A DNA stretch of 64,000 nucleotides from Gemmatimonadaceae bacterium (GCA_036273715.1 DASUHB010000072.1:62001-126000); one strand, 5' to 3'; counted from the stretch's first letter, positions 55,745 through 64,000 are shown. The notes: a model not told the origin generated them from the letters alone. Numbers and translations: made by a program.

Positions 55745-56857
55745 TTAGTCAATGAGACGCAGCGGCATGATGAGGCACATGTACTGTGCCGGGTCATTCC
55801 AGCCGACGGGTTCGACGGTTGCGGCTCTTTCTGGTGCTTTGAACGTCAGTCGCACTTCATCGGTCGGCATGTTGCGCAGGATTTCGAGCAGATAGCTGGC
55901 ATTGAAGCCGATGTCGAGCGCGTCACCTTCGTAGGTGACGGGCAGCTCGTCTTGCGCTTCTCCCAAGTCCGGCGTCTGGACGCTGAATTTGGCCATTCCT
56001 GCGTTGAACGACATGCGGATCCGATGCGTCTGATCGGAGGCAACCACCGACATGCGCTTGAGCGCTTGTGAGAGCGCGTTCTTGTCGGCAAGCGCGATGC
56101 GGTCGTTATCGCGCGGAATCACCTGCTCGTACGGCGGGTACGGGCCTTCGATGAGGCGGGTGAAGACCGCGGTGAGCGGCGATCGGAATCCGAGATGGTT
56201 CTCTCCGCGCGCGATCTCCAGATCTTCTTCTGCGGGAAAGAGTCGTCGCAGCTGCTCGAGCGCTTTGGGCGGAATGATCAGATCTTCGGAGTGGCCATTT
56301 TGCCCCGCGACAGGGACGTCGATTTTCGCGAGGCGGTGACCGTTGGTCGCGACCATGCGCATGCGGTCTCCGCGCAATTCCCACAGCACGCCATTGAGAA
56401 TCGGTCTGCTCTCTTCGGTGGAGACGGCGAACGCGGTGTGCGCGATGAGCTTTTGGAGCTCTCCGGATTTGATTCTCCAGCTTTCCGAGAACTTGACTGC
56501 CGGAAAGGTCGGGAATTCGTCGCGGGGCAAGCCGAGTAGACGGAAGCGAGACCGTCCGCACTCGAGCGTGATTTTCTGTTCGCCGACTGCGCTGATCTTC
56601 ACCGGCGCAGAGGGAAGCTCGCGCACGATTTCGGCGAGTTTCTTGGCGGGAACGGTGATGGCTCCCTGGCTTTCGACGTCGGCGATGACTTCGGTGGAGA
56701 CGGCCATGTCGAGATCCGTGCCGGACAAGCGGATCCCGCGCTCGTTGGTCTCGAGCAAGATGTTGGACAAAACCGGCAGTGTTGTTTTCGCCGGCACTGT
56801 CGCAATCACTGCCGACAATCCGTCCTGAAGTTTTTCGCGCGCGATAGTGAAGCGCAT
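55745..56857 (-). CDS. dnaN: DNA polymerase III sliding clamp (beta subunit)
   Basis: 370 aa, standard length, three topologically related domains. Opens MRFTIAREKLQDGLSAVIATVPAKTTLPVLSNILLE, the typical DnaN start; NGVLWELRGDRMRMVATNGHRLA is in the second domain and the C-terminal MPLRL motif (LIMPLRLID) forms part of the partner-binding pocket. It lies downstream of dnaA with a 262-bp gap that probably holds the origin. recF, often next to dnaN, is not here. Confidence 0.96.
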   Translation of the reverse strand: MRFTIAREKLQDGLSAVIATVPAKTTLPVLSNILLETNERGIRLSGTDLDMAVSTEVIADVESQGAITVPAKKLAEIVRELPSAPVKISAVGEQKITLECGRSRFRLLGLPRDEFPTFPAVKFSESWRIKSGELQKLIAHTAFAVSTEESRPILNGVLWELRGDRMRMVATNGHRLAKIDVPVAGQNGHSEDLIIPPKALEQLRRLFPAEEDLEIARGENHLGFRSPLTAVFTRLIEGPYPPYEQVIPRDNDRIALADKNALSQALKRMSVVASDQTHRIRMSFNAGMAKFSVQTPDLGEAQDELPVTYEGDALDIGFNASYLLEILRNMPTDEVRLTFKAPERAATVEPVGWNDPAQYMCLIMPLRLID

Positions 56858-57119
56858 TCCGATCCTCTGGTCCCGGATGTTCGCGGGGCTTGGAGTGAAA
56901 ACGTGAACTCGCGGTGTTTTTTCTACTACTTCTTTACTGTTGGATCAAGAGTAGTAGAAGTAGTAGGGGGTGTGGAACTTGGGAAAACCAGGCGAAAGCA
57001 TGAAGCGCGCAGCAGTTATCGTACTGAGAAAGCTGTGGGAAACCAAGTTGCTTTCCTGGGAGCGTTGGAAAACGTGCGATGCGATGTGGAGACGCCATCG
57101 ATTTCCCACGGCGTGCACA
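56858..57119. other. Probable replication origin (oriC) with DnaA-trio element
   Basis: dnaN-dnaA interval, AT-rich for this genome. At 56952-56979 it reads TAG TAG AAG TAG TAG, then GGGG, then TGTGGAACT: trinucleotide repeats, GC cluster and DnaA-box-like 9-mer, the order of the bacterial basal unwinding element. Further box-like words are TGTGGGAAA (57034), TGTGGAGAC (57085) and TTTCCCACG (57102), with ATTCCACAC (57154) just inside dnaA. A second, inverted trio run (CTACTACTTCT, 56923-56933) mirrors the first, making an 11-bp inverted repeat. No perfect TTATCCACA is present. Confidence 0.65.
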
Positions 57120-58508
57120 TCACGTGTGAAGATCCGAAATGCTTTTCCGCAGTGATTCCACACGAGCATTGAACGGAGCGTCGCCGGCCAGCAGCGATTG
57201 GACCCGCTCGAGGCTATGGATAACGGTGGAGTGATCGCGTCCACCGAAGGCGTTGCCGATTTCGACGAGTTGGAGGCCGAGGAATTCGCGGATGAGGAAC
57301 ATCGCGACCTGGCGCGGCACGGTGAGCTGTTTGGTGCGGCTCTTGGAGCGCAGGCCTTCGACGTTGATGCTGAACTCTCGAGCAACCAGGTGCTGGATGG
57401 ACTGAACGCTCAGCGCGTGTTTTTCATCGGCTGTGTTGTCGCCATTTAGCCGCAGTTTGTCACGAAGTGCTTCTCGCGCCAGGCTGACCGACACGTCGCG
57501 GTGTTTGAGCGAGGCGTAGGCGAGGAGTCGGATGAGCGAGCCTTCGAGCTCGCGGACGCTGGAGCGGACGTGTTCGGCAATGAAGCGGATGACATCTTCC
57601 GGAATGGTGAGCTCGAGGTGATCGAGGCGCGCCTTGTTCTGGAGGATGGCGATGCGGTGTTCGAGGTCGGGCTGTTCGATATCGGCGACCATGCCCCATT
57701 GGAACCGGCTGACGAGGCGTGCCTCGAGTCCCGGGATTTCGGATGGTGGGCGGTCGCTGGTGAGGATGATTTGTCGTCCCGCTTCGTAGAGCGCGTTGAA
57801 CGTGTGGAAGAACTCTTCCTGGGTGGCTTCGGTGCGTTTGAGAAAGTGGACGTCGTCGAGCAGGAGGAGATCCGTTTCGCGGTAGCGCCGGCGGAATTCG
57901 GGGGTGGACCGTTTTTGGATGGCGGTGACGAGCTCGTTGGTGAACTGTTCGGTGCCGACGAAGCAGACGCGCGTTGACGGTGCGCGCTGCATGATCTCGT
58001 GGGCAACGGCTTGCATGAGGTGCGTTTTGCCCAGCCCGGTATCGCCGTAGATGAAGAGCGGGTTGTAGACTTTTCCTGGCGCGGCGGCGACGGCTTGTGC
58101 GGCAGCGGCGGCGAGCTCGTTGGATTTTCCGATGACGAAATTGTGGAACGTGTAGCGAGCGCTGAGTTGGACGCCGGGCGCATCGCCAGGCGCTGTTTGG
58201 CGAGCCTGGTCGGGCGGCGGGGCGACGAACAAGTCCATTTGGGGCCGAGTCTTTCGTTCTTCGTCGACGCGAAAGACGATGGTGATGGGGTGGCCTAACG
58301 CCAGTGGCGCGAGACTGGCGAGATACTGCGAGTGCTTGGATTCATTCCAATCGGCGGCGAATCGATCGGGTGCCGCGACGACGATCGTATCGCCTTCCAG
58401 TTCCAGTGCTTCGGTCGGCTCCAGCCATGTTCGGTACGTTTGCTCGGGCAGCTCGAGGCGAGCGCGATCGAGCAAGCGGGACCATGTTTCTGTTGCCGTA
58501 AGCGTCAT
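57120..58508 (-). CDS. dnaA: Chromosomal replication initiator DnaA
   Basis: 462 aa from the ATG at 58506-58508; the open frame to 58724 covers the promoter region. Domain I (1-80), short linker, AAA+ domain III with Walker A GDTGLGKTHL, Walker B LLLLDDVHFL and sensor ILTSDRPPSEI, then domain IV with the DnaA signature GGRDHSTVIHS that contacts DnaA boxes. Full length. It is divergent from rpmH, the common dnaA/rpmH arrangement at origins. Confidence 0.97.
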   Translation of the reverse strand: MTLTATETWSRLLDRARLELPEQTYRTWLEPTEALELEGDTIVVAAPDRFAADWNESKHSQYLASLAPLALGHPITIVFRVDEERKTRPQMDLFVAPPPDQARQTAPGDAPGVQLSARYTFHNFVIGKSNELAAAAAQAVAAAPGKVYNPLFIYGDTGLGKTHLMQAVAHEIMQRAPSTRVCFVGTEQFTNELVTAIQKRSTPEFRRRYRETDLLLLDDVHFLKRTEATQEEFFHTFNALYEAGRQIILTSDRPPSEIPGLEARLVSRFQWGMVADIEQPDLEHRIAILQNKARLDHLELTIPEDVIRFIAEHVRSSVRELEGSLIRLLAYASLKHRDVSVSLAREALRDKLRLNGDNTADEKHALSVQSIQHLVAREFSINVEGLRSKSRTKQLTVPRQVAMFLIREFLGLQLVEIGNAFGGRDHSTVIHSLERVQSLLAGDAPFNARVESLRKSISDLHT

Positions 58509-58536
58509 GCTGGGGAACAACTCGGAAGGGGACGCG

Positions 58537-58565
58537 AAGCTAGATTCGGCGTGTGGAAAAGTCAA
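58537..58565 (-). promoter_or_regulatory. dnaA promoter with overlapping DnaA-box-like word
   Basis: Minus strand TTGACT (58565-58560), 17-bp spacer, TAGCTT (58542-58537). The spacer contains TTTTCCACA (58560-58552), one base from a DnaA box, which suggests autoregulation. Confidence 0.65.
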
Positions 58566-58637
58566 TCCGATGAAAACACGGCAGTAGCGTGAGTGGCGGC
58601 AACTCGAATTGCGGAGCGGCGCGCGAAAAGTGTGGCG

Positions 58638-58666
58638 TTGACCGGTGTGCGTGTGGTTGGTAGGTT
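58638..58666 (+). promoter_or_regulatory. rpmH promoter
   Basis: TTGACC (58638-58643), 17-bp spacer, TAGGTT (58661-58666), 45 nt upstream of rpmH. Confidence 0.65.
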
Positions 58667-58711
58667 TCATGTTCTGTCTGTTGTGAACGGAACACGCATT
58701 GGAGTAAGGAC

Positions 58712-58876
58712 ATGGGCAAGCCAACGTATCGTCCTCGGAACAAACGCCGCATTCGCACGCACGGATTTATGGAGCGGATGTCGACGCGTTGGGGGCGTGA
58801 GGTATTGAGTCGGCGTCGCAAGAAGGGTCGGAAGCGGTTGACCGTTCGGCTTCCGTCGAAGTACGCAGGCGCCTGA
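58712..58876 (+). CDS. rpmH: 50S ribosomal protein bL34
   Basis: 54 aa, highly basic. [29 protein letters not shown] shows the bL34 pattern (PxxRKRxRxHGFRxRM) with THGFMERM in place of the common motif, and [12 protein letters not shown] at the C-terminus. The ribosome site GGAGTAAGGA precedes the ATG. First of a rightward set rpmH-rnpA-yidD-yidC-mnmE, the conserved origin-proximal cluster. Confidence 0.95.
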   Translation: MGKPTYRPRNKRRIRTHGFMERMSTRWGREVLSRRRKKGRKRLTVRLPSKYAGA

Positions 58877-58904
58877 GCGTCGGCGGTTCACGCGCCCGCA
58901 TCGG

Positions 58905-59267
58905 TTGACGCGGCGCGCGGAGTTGGAGCGAGTTACGCGCGAGGGGAAGCGCATCCGAACCGACAGCCTCGAGCTGCGGTGGATCGCTTCCCCTCTTGGA
59001 CATCCGGGTGGGACGGGCGGGGGTGGGGGTGGGGGTGGGGGACGCGTCGGATTCATTGTGCCGAGGTATGCGGAGACTGCTGTGGCGCGCAATCGGCTCA
59101 AGCGGCGGCTGCGAGAGATCGCGCGCGTGGAGATTCTGCCTCGGATGGGCTCGTTGGACGCCATCATTCGAGCGCGGCCGGTAGCATATCGTGTCACGTT
59201 TGCCGAACTTCGGCGCGAGATGACACGTATGGGCGATGGATTGGTCGCCGAAGCGGAGCGCGAGTGA
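58905..59267 (+). CDS. rnpA: Ribonuclease P protein component
   Basis: 120 aa, the protein subunit that pairs with RNase P RNA (54352). The conserved RNR motif is [11 protein letters not shown] at about residues 61-71, and the N-terminus [17 protein letters not shown] fits. The only in-frame start after rpmH is TTG at 58905. An unusual run of nine glycines (GGTGGGGGGGGG, about 35-46) sits between strands, encoded by a G-rich tract. The stop overlaps yidD (TGATG). Confidence 0.9.
   Translation: MTRRAELERVTREGKRIRTDSLELRWIASPLGHPGGTGGGGGGGGGRVGFIVPRYAETAVARNRLKRRLREIARVEILPRMGSLDAIIRARPVAYRVTFAELRREMTRMGDGLVAEAERE
59006..59041 (+). repeat. G-rich tract able to form a G-quadruplex, inside rnpA
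   Basis: Successive G runs (three, three, three, five, five, five and five G, with one- or two-base gaps) fit G3+N1-7 four times over on the plus strand. It encodes the poly-Gly insertion of RnpA and consists of GGGGGT hexamer units, so slippage length variation is likely. Confidence 0.8.
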
Positions 59268-59476
59268 TGCGGTGGGTGTTGATTTTTCTGGTGCGCGGCT
59301 ATCAGGTCGCGCTCTCGCCGCTTCTGCCGTCGGCGTGCCGGTTCATGCCGAGTTGTTCGGCGTACGCCGTGGAGGCTTTGGAACGACATGGAGCGCTGCG
59401 CGGCGGATGGCTAACCATCCGCAGACTTGCGCGTTGCCACCCATTCTGTGTGGGCGGCTATGATCCGGTGCCTTGA
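59267..59476 (+). CDS. yidD: Membrane protein insertion efficiency factor YidD
   Basis: 69 aa. Amphipathic N-terminus ([17 protein letters not shown]), the conserved [24 protein letters not shown] (YPTCSxYA region in others) and [14 protein letters not shown], which is a YidD hallmark. ATG at 59267 overlaps the rnpA stop. Supports YidC-dependent membrane insertion; yidC follows 18 nt later. Confidence 0.95.
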   Translation: MRWVLIFLVRGYQVALSPLLPSACRFMPSCSAYAVEALERHGALRGGWLTIRRLARCHPFCVGGYDPVP

Positions 59477-59494
59477 GCCCGGCTGCGAATTGAA

Positions 59495-61204
59495 ATGGAA
59501 AAACGATTCTGGATTTTTCTCGCGGTGGCGTTTGTCGTGTTGTACGGGACAATGCTGCTATTTCCGTCACCGCAGCAACCGAAACCGCAGGCAGGAGACT
59601 CGTCGGCGGTGCGCGATACCACGCACCGTGCGGTTGAGCCATCGAGGGTCGCGACGTCCGCGCCTGTTGTGCCGAGCCCCGCGAGAGTCGATACCACTGC
59701 GGTGTCGAACGCGCGGGTCGATACCATCGTGGTACACACATCGAACGCGACGTACCGAATCAGCACGCGCGGTGCGGCGCCGATCGGCGCCCGCATGGAC
59801 GAGTTCCGTGCCTACTCGAAGGGCGATGGCAAGGTAGAGTTGGCGCGAAGCGGCTCGCCTCTGCTGTCGTATGCCGTGGTCTCGGAGAGTCGGGACACGA
59901 TCTCGCTGGACCGCACTTCGTTCACCGTGGATTCATCGGCGCGCGGCGCGGGCGGGCTGCCAATCCTGCGGTTCCGCGGTGCGTTAGGCGCCGACACGGC
60001 GATGATCTCGTACACGTTCTCGCCGGACAGCTATCTGGTGCGGGTGAGCGGGTCCGTGCATTCCACCGGGGCCGCTTCGGGCGCACCGCGGGTGCTGGTC
60101 GTTTCGCTGCCCTCGTGGTTTCGATCATCGGAGGCGGACTCGGCCGAGGATGACCGGCACCTCGCGTTCGTGGTGAAGACGATGCGGGACGACCCCGAGA
60201 GCATCGACTTCTCGAAGCTCGACTCGACGGCCGCCCGGGTCCAGAACGGACCGCTCAACTGGGTGGCGAGCAAGAACAAGTACTTTCTGGTCGCGATGAT
60301 GTCCGACACGGCGCGGTCACCGTTTGCGGGCGCCGTGTTCGAGGGCGTGCCGCGTCCGGCGAAGACGATGGCCGTTCGCGCATCCGGGCGCGTCATTCAG
60401 CAGCTGCCGGCGGATGGCACGTTCGCGTTCACGCTCTACATCGGGCCGCAGGAATGGCGGCGACTGCTCGCGTTAGGCCGCGAGATGCAGAACGTGAATC
60501 CGCACGGTTGGATTTTCCGGCCGATCGTCCAGCCGTTCATCACGCTGCTCATGCGGCTGTTGCTGTGGGCGCACGACATATCGCGGATCAACTACGGCTG
60601 GCTCGTCGTGATCTTCGGTGTCGCCATCCGCCTGCTGCTCTGGCCTCTGAACCAGAGCGCCATGCGCGCGCAGCTCAAGCTGCAGCGCATTCAGCCCGAG
60701 CTGCAGGTGATTCAGAAGAAGTTCAAGAATACGCCGGACAAGCTGAACGCGGAGATGATGAAGCTGTACCGCGAGCACGACATGAGTCCGTTCAGTCCGT
60801 TGGCGGGCTGCGTGCCGATGCTGATTCCGATGCCGGTGCTGTATGCGCTGTACTTCGTGTTCCAGGACACGATCGAATTTCGCGGCGTGTCGTTCTTGTG
60901 GATGGCGGACATCTCGCAGCGGGATCCGTACTACATCCTGCCGATTCTGATGGCCGTGTCGATGTTCTTCCTCTCGTGGATCGGCTTGCGGGCGTCGCCG
61001 CAGAACTCGCAGGCGAAGATGATGGCGTACACGATGCCGGTCGTCATGGGCGTGTTCTTCTATCGCTTGGCGGCGGGGCTCAATCTGTACTATGCGGTGC
61101 AGAACCTGGCGGCGATTCCGCAGCAGTGGTTGATTGCGCGCGAGCGAGCGAAGGCGGGGGTGCCGGCGACGTCGGCGGGGCCGGCCGGGGCGCGAGCCAC
61201 GTAG
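59495..61204 (+). CDS. yidC: Membrane protein insertase YidC
   Basis: 569 aa, the Gram-negative type: TM1 (about 5-24), a large periplasmic beta-super-sandwich domain (about 75-320), then the five-helix insertase core from about residue 340 (INYGWLVVIFGVAIRLLLWPLN, the conserved cytoplasmic C1 hairpin with YREHDMSPFSPLAGCVPMLIPMPVLYALY). The conserved core arginine is in VAIRLLLWP. The C-terminus is not strongly basic, so ribosome binding may rely on SecYEG and YidD. Upstream of mnmE, as usual. Confidence 0.95.
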   Translation: MEKRFWIFLAVAFVVLYGTMLLFPSPQQPKPQAGDSSAVRDTTHRAVEPSRVATSAPVVPSPARVDTTAVSNARVDTIVVHTSNATYRISTRGAAPIGARMDEFRAYSKGDGKVELARSGSPLLSYAVVSESRDTISLDRTSFTVDSSARGAGGLPILRFRGALGADTAMISYTFSPDSYLVRVSGSVHSTGAASGAPRVLVVSLPSWFRSSEADSAEDDRHLAFVVKTMRDDPESIDFSKLDSTAARVQNGPLNWVASKNKYFLVAMMSDTARSPFAGAVFEGVPRPAKTMAVRASGRVIQQLPADGTFAFTLYIGPQEWRRLLALGREMQNVNPHGWIFRPIVQPFITLLMRLLLWAHDISRINYGWLVVIFGVAIRLLLWPLNQSAMRAQLKLQRIQPELQVIQKKFKNTPDKLNAEMMKLYREHDMSPFSPLAGCVPMLIPMPVLYALYFVFQDTIEFRGVSFLWMADISQRDPYYILPILMAVSMFFLSWIGLRASPQNSQAKMMAYTMPVVMGVFFYRLAAGLNLYYAVQNLAAIPQQWLIARERAKAGVPATSAGPAGARAT

Positions 61205-61233
61205 CGTCGATGCGCATCGACGCCCGTTAGGCA

Positions 61234-62619
61234 GTGAGCGCGGTGCTTCCCGGCGCTGAAGACACGATCGCGGCGCTGGCGACACCGCCGGGGCGGAGCG
61301 CGATCGCTGTTGTGCGCCTCAGCGGTCCACTGGCCCACGACATCGCGAGGCGCCTCCTCGAACCGTGGCGGGCGACGCCCCGCGCGGCGTATCGCGCGAC
61401 GCTCCGGGATCCATCGACGGGCCGCGTCATCGAGCGGCCGGTGGTGACGGTCTATCGCGCGCCACGCTCCTACACGGGCGACGACCTCGTCGAGCTGAGC
61501 GTGCACGGCGGGCACGTGGGGCCGGCGCGCGCGTTAGGCGCCTGCTTGGCGGCCGGCGCGCGCCTCGCGCTCCCGGGCGAGTTCACGCGCCGGGCGGTGG
61601 CAGCCGGCAAACTCGACGTGCTCCAGGCGGAAGCGATCGGGGACCTCATCGACGCCGAGTCGCAGGCGATGCACGATTCGGCTCTCGAGCAGCTGGAGGG
61701 GCGGCTGTCGCGCCGGGTCGCGGAGCTGCGCGAGTCGGTTCTGCGGGTGGAAGCGATGATCGCGTACGACATCGACTTCCCCGAGGAGGACAGCGGGCCG
61801 ATCGAGCCCGCGCGCGTCGCGGAAGCGATCGCGGCGCTCGAGGACGCGCTCGAGCGTCTCCTCGGCACCGCGGCGGCGGGCGAGATGGTGCGGCGCGGCG
61901 CGCGGGTTGTATTGGCCGGCGCGCCGAACGTGGGCAAGTCGTCGTTGTTCAATGCGCTCGTGGGTCGGGAGCGGGCGATCGTGACGCCGATCCCGGGAAC
62001 GACGCGGGATGCGATCGAGGCTGTCGTGGACCTGGGTGCGTGGCCGATCCGGTTGATCGATACGGCGGGTCTCCGCGCGTCGGCGGATCCGATCGAGCAG
62101 TTAGGCGTGGCGATGACCGAGCGAGCGCTGGCCGAGGCCGACGTGGTGCTGGCGTGCGGCGATAGCGCCTCGTCGTTAGGCGCGGCGGGCGCGGCGGCGC
62201 GCGCCCGGACGGCGGCGCCGGTGGTGCCGGTGCGGACGAAGGCCGATCTCCTGGCCCCGGCCGATTTAGTATCTGTGCGATACCAAAGCGAGTCGACGGT
62301 GGCGGTGAGTGCCGTCACCGGCGCCGGCCTGGCCGAGCTCAGGGAGCGGCTCGAGGCGATGATCGCGGGGCGTGTCGGCGAGGAGTGGCGCGACGCGCCG
62401 CTCTTGACGCGCGAGCGGCACCGCGCCGCGATCGCGTTGGCGCGCGCGGAGGTCGCCGCGTTCAAGCAGGCGTGGAGCGACGGCGAGGTCGGCGTGCCCA
62501 TCGTGGTGGCCGCGGTTCACCTGCGAGCCGCGGCGATGGCGCTGGAATCGCTCATCGGCGCGATCGACGTCGAAGACGTGCTGGATCGCGTCTTCAGCAC
62601 GTTCTGCGTGGGGAAATGA
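61234..62619 (+). CDS. mnmE: tRNA modification GTPase MnmE
   Basis: 461 aa, partner of MnmG (30970) for wobble-uridine modification. N-terminal folate-binding domain (ATPPGRSAIAVVRLSGP), then G domain: G1 GAPNVGKSSLFNALVG, G2 TTRDAIE, G3 DTAGLR (the K-loop neighbours), and the C-terminal FCVGK whose cysteine is functionally conserved. In the G4 position the usual NKxD reads TKAD (VRTKADLL). GTG start at 61234. Next gene is convergent. Confidence 0.94.
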   Translation: MSAVLPGAEDTIAALATPPGRSAIAVVRLSGPLAHDIARRLLEPWRATPRAAYRATLRDPSTGRVIERPVVTVYRAPRSYTGDDLVELSVHGGHVGPARALGACLAAGARLALPGEFTRRAVAAGKLDVLQAEAIGDLIDAESQAMHDSALEQLEGRLSRRVAELRESVLRVEAMIAYDIDFPEEDSGPIEPARVAEAIAALEDALERLLGTAAAGEMVRRGARVVLAGAPNVGKSSLFNALVGRERAIVTPIPGTTRDAIEAVVDLGAWPIRLIDTAGLRASADPIEQLGVAMTERALAEADVVLACGDSASSLGAAGAAARARTAAPVVPVRTKADLLAPADLVSVRYQSESTVAVSAVTGAGLAELRERLEAMIAGRVGEEWRDAPLLTRERHRAAIALARAEVAAFKQAWSDGEVGVPIVVAAVHLRAAAMALESLIGAIDVEDVLDRVFSTFCVGK

Positions 62620-62653
62620 GCCGGCGCCGAGCCGGGGCCGCCCCGCGACTCCG

Positions 62654-63592
62654 TTAGGCGGTGGCCGCCGTCTCGTCGCCGGCGAGCATCTCCGTCGCCT
62701 CGGCGCGGAGACACCAGGGGAGGCCGCGCGCCGACACGGCGTTCTCCACCATCCTGCTCCCCACGTAATACCCCGACCGCTCGGGCAACACGTAGCCACC
62801 CGGCATCGTCCGCGCGTCGACCGGGAGTCCGTCGGCGAGGTATCGCAGGCGAAGGCCGAGCGCAGCCCGATCGAGTTCAGCGGCGACGTCGGCGGTGATC
62901 GTGTGCTCGAGGTCGCGGATGCGGGCATACTGGCGACGGTCGTAGCCGAAGTATTCCCATTCGGCGTGACCCGGGCTCACGGCGCGCGCGGCTTCGACAG
63001 CGAGTCCTTCGTTCACGAGCAGCTCGCGCAGCGATGCTCGACGGGCGGTGTCCCAGTACGAGTAATAGCCGCCGGCGGCATGCACGAGCCGACGCAATTC
63101 ACTGCGTCCGTGCGGCGACGTGTAGCGGATCACATGCGCGACCTCGTGTGCGAGCCACGGACGAATGAGCTCGGGATCTAGTCCGAGCCCGTGCGTTTCT
63201 TCGCTTGCGACTGCAGTGAAATGTTCCAAGCAAATGACCGCGATGCCTTTACCATCGGTGACAAGCTCGCCGGCGTTCGCAGCGCCTACGCCAACCATGA
63301 GGACGACGTCGATGTCAACGTCTATGTCAAGCAGTTTGGAGCAGGCGGAGATTGTGTCTCGCGCGAGCGACAGGACGTCGGTGCGCTCCAACATCCCCAC
63401 GAGGTCGTGCCGATTGGCCAGCACGGTGTTTCGTACCACCTCGTAGAAGTGTTCGCTCTCTGGATCGAGCACGTAGTTATGCCAATACGGTTCCAACACT
63501 CGGCGATTGGCATTGAAGTAGTTCTGGTAGGCAGCGATGGGATCGCTGTTGTCGACAACGGCAAAGAAATCGGGAACCAGGTCAATCAGCAT
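62654..63592 (-). CDS. Predicted zinc-dependent protease (DUF2268-like)
   Basis: 312 aa, no signal peptide seen. Zinc motif AHEVAHVIRY (HExxH) near residues 158-167, with a downstream glutamate candidate in LLVNEGLAVEAARAVSPG, the gluzincin-like pattern of the DUF2268 (predicted Zn-dependent protease) group. N-terminal 150 residues are largely helical. The TAA stop at 62654-62656 lies inside a GTTAGGC copy. Biological target unknown. Confidence 0.7.
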   Translation of the reverse strand: MLIDLVPDFFAVVDNSDPIAAYQNYFNANRRVLEPYWHNYVLDPESEHFYEVVRNTVLANRHDLVGMLERTDVLSLARDTISACSKLLDIDVDIDVVLMVGVGAANAGELVTDGKGIAVICLEHFTAVASEETHGLGLDPELIRPWLAHEVAHVIRYTSPHGRSELRRLVHAAGGYYSYWDTARRASLRELLVNEGLAVEAARAVSPGHAEWEYFGYDRRQYARIRDLEHTITADVAAELDRAALGLRLRYLADGLPVDARTMPGGYVLPERSGYYVGSRMVENAVSARGLPWCLRAEATEMLAGDETAATA

Positions 63593-63745
63593 GGCACCGG
63601 AGGAGGGAACCGGACTGGACGTGTGCGACCGATGTCGTCAGGACGCGGGAAGATACCGGCGAGCGGAAACTGCTACAAGAGGAAACACATCTGTGGCACG
63701 CAACTTTCCTTGATCATTCGGGCGAGAGGAGGCAGGAGCGAGAGG

Positions 63746-64000
63746 ATGACCACGCTGAAGCAAATTGACCTGACGTGTCCCATCTGCGAGACCCGCTTTA
63801 CGTCGCACGCGGTGCTGTCGACGAATTCGTTCGGCGGCAAGCGTACCGACTTTCATGAGCGGGCCGCGGGCGCCCAACCGTTGCCGTATCTGATTCACAT
63901 TTGCGGGCGGTGCGGATACGCCGGTGGCGAGCGCGACTTCAGCGATGAAGCGGACGTCAGTCCCGTGTTGCGCGAGCACGTGTTGGACGAGCTCGCGCCC
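63746..64000 (+). CDS. DUF2225 zinc-ribbon protein, 3' truncated by window
   Basis: 85 codons present. TCPICETRFTS and ICGRCGYAGGERDF form two CxxC pairs, the DUF2225 N-terminal pattern (a TPR-containing family of unknown role). ATG at 63746 follows GGAGCGAGAGG. The rest lies outside the window. Confidence 0.8.
   Translation, partial: MTTLKQIDLTCPICETRFTSHAVLSTNSFGGKRTDFHERAAGAQPLPYLIHICGRCGYAGGERDFSDEADVSPVLREHVLDELAP

Noticed and set aside
57200-57215. TGGATAAC inside dnaA as a DnaA box
   Set aside because: Only a partial match to the 9-mer, inside coding sequence, and outside the trio/GC-cluster arrangement.
62100-62300. Damaged G4 motif in MnmE (TKAD for NKxD)
   Set aside because: TKxD at this position is a conservative variant in GTPases and the rest of the protein is intact, so I do not treat it as a loss of function.

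Overview
This 64 kb window is GC-rich chromosomal DNA with densely packed, often translationally coupled genes (many GTGA, ATGA or TGATG stop/start overlaps). The gene set is that of a diderm bacterium: YidC with a large periplasmic domain, many lipoproteins, BMP-type ABC uptake, and secreted zinc-protease lipoproteins. The mix (bactofilin next to parAB, DUF5117-type protease, PD40-propeller lipoproteins, prepilins) suggests Gemmatimonadota. That is an inference from gene content; there is no rRNA in the window to confirm it.

Layout. 1-5.7 kb: arginine biosynthesis. argC-argB-argD run leftward, with argR and argG-argH rightward and two palindromic ArgR-like operators. 5.8-9.2 kb: ispG, a methionine-sulfoxide-reductase/degenerate SpoT-HD fusion, and small membrane proteins. 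9.2-11.5 kb: a compact leftward RiPP-like operon made of a Gly-rich precursor with a WxxPxL leader motif, an HPr-kinase-like P-loop protein, a PqqD/RRE protein and a PD40 lipoprotein. 11.6-17.1 kb: a lipoprotein, a Wzz/BY-kinase-like protein without a P-loop, and a large zinc protease. 17.3-21.8 kb: redox genes (two cupredoxin lipoproteins, a Rieske-FAD reductase, DUF4142, an Fe-S-type repressor) with a perfect TGTGA-N6-TCACA site. 22-24.4 kb: a HisA-like protein lacking both catalytic Asp residues, a HisIE-like protein, and murB. 24.4-30.9 kb: ABC-F, ArsC-like, YheT hydrolase, membrane MutS-like ATPase and small proteins. 31-37 kb: mnmG, a SIMPL protein, then two parS sites, parA, parB, a degenerate LytM protein and bactofilin. 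37.2-43.7 kb: a BMP/nucleoside-type ABC operon that also carries Nif3 and MFS genes. 43.7-54.2 kb: lipoprotein, DUF4031, two prepilins, polA, cold-shock gene, Ser/Thr kinase, histidine kinase, pyrE and an AraC regulator. 54.35 kb: RNase P RNA. 55.7-62.6 kb: the origin region, with dnaN and dnaA leftward, and rpmH, rnpA, yidD, yidC and mnmE rightward. A basal-unwinding-like element lies between dnaN and dnaA. The last 1.4 kb holds a zinc protease and the start of a DUF2225 gene.

The strongest unexplained signal is a short word, GTTAGGC/GCCTAAC (usually inside CGTTAGGCG). I found 67 copies by eye, about one per 950 bp, on both strands, inside and between genes. It imposes rare TTA or CTA leucine codons and even supplies stop codons. 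Base composition predicts about seven. The density resembles that of DNA-uptake or Chi-type words. Next most interesting are the RiPP-like operon, the catalytically altered HisA/HisIE pair and the inactive-looking SpoT domain fusion.
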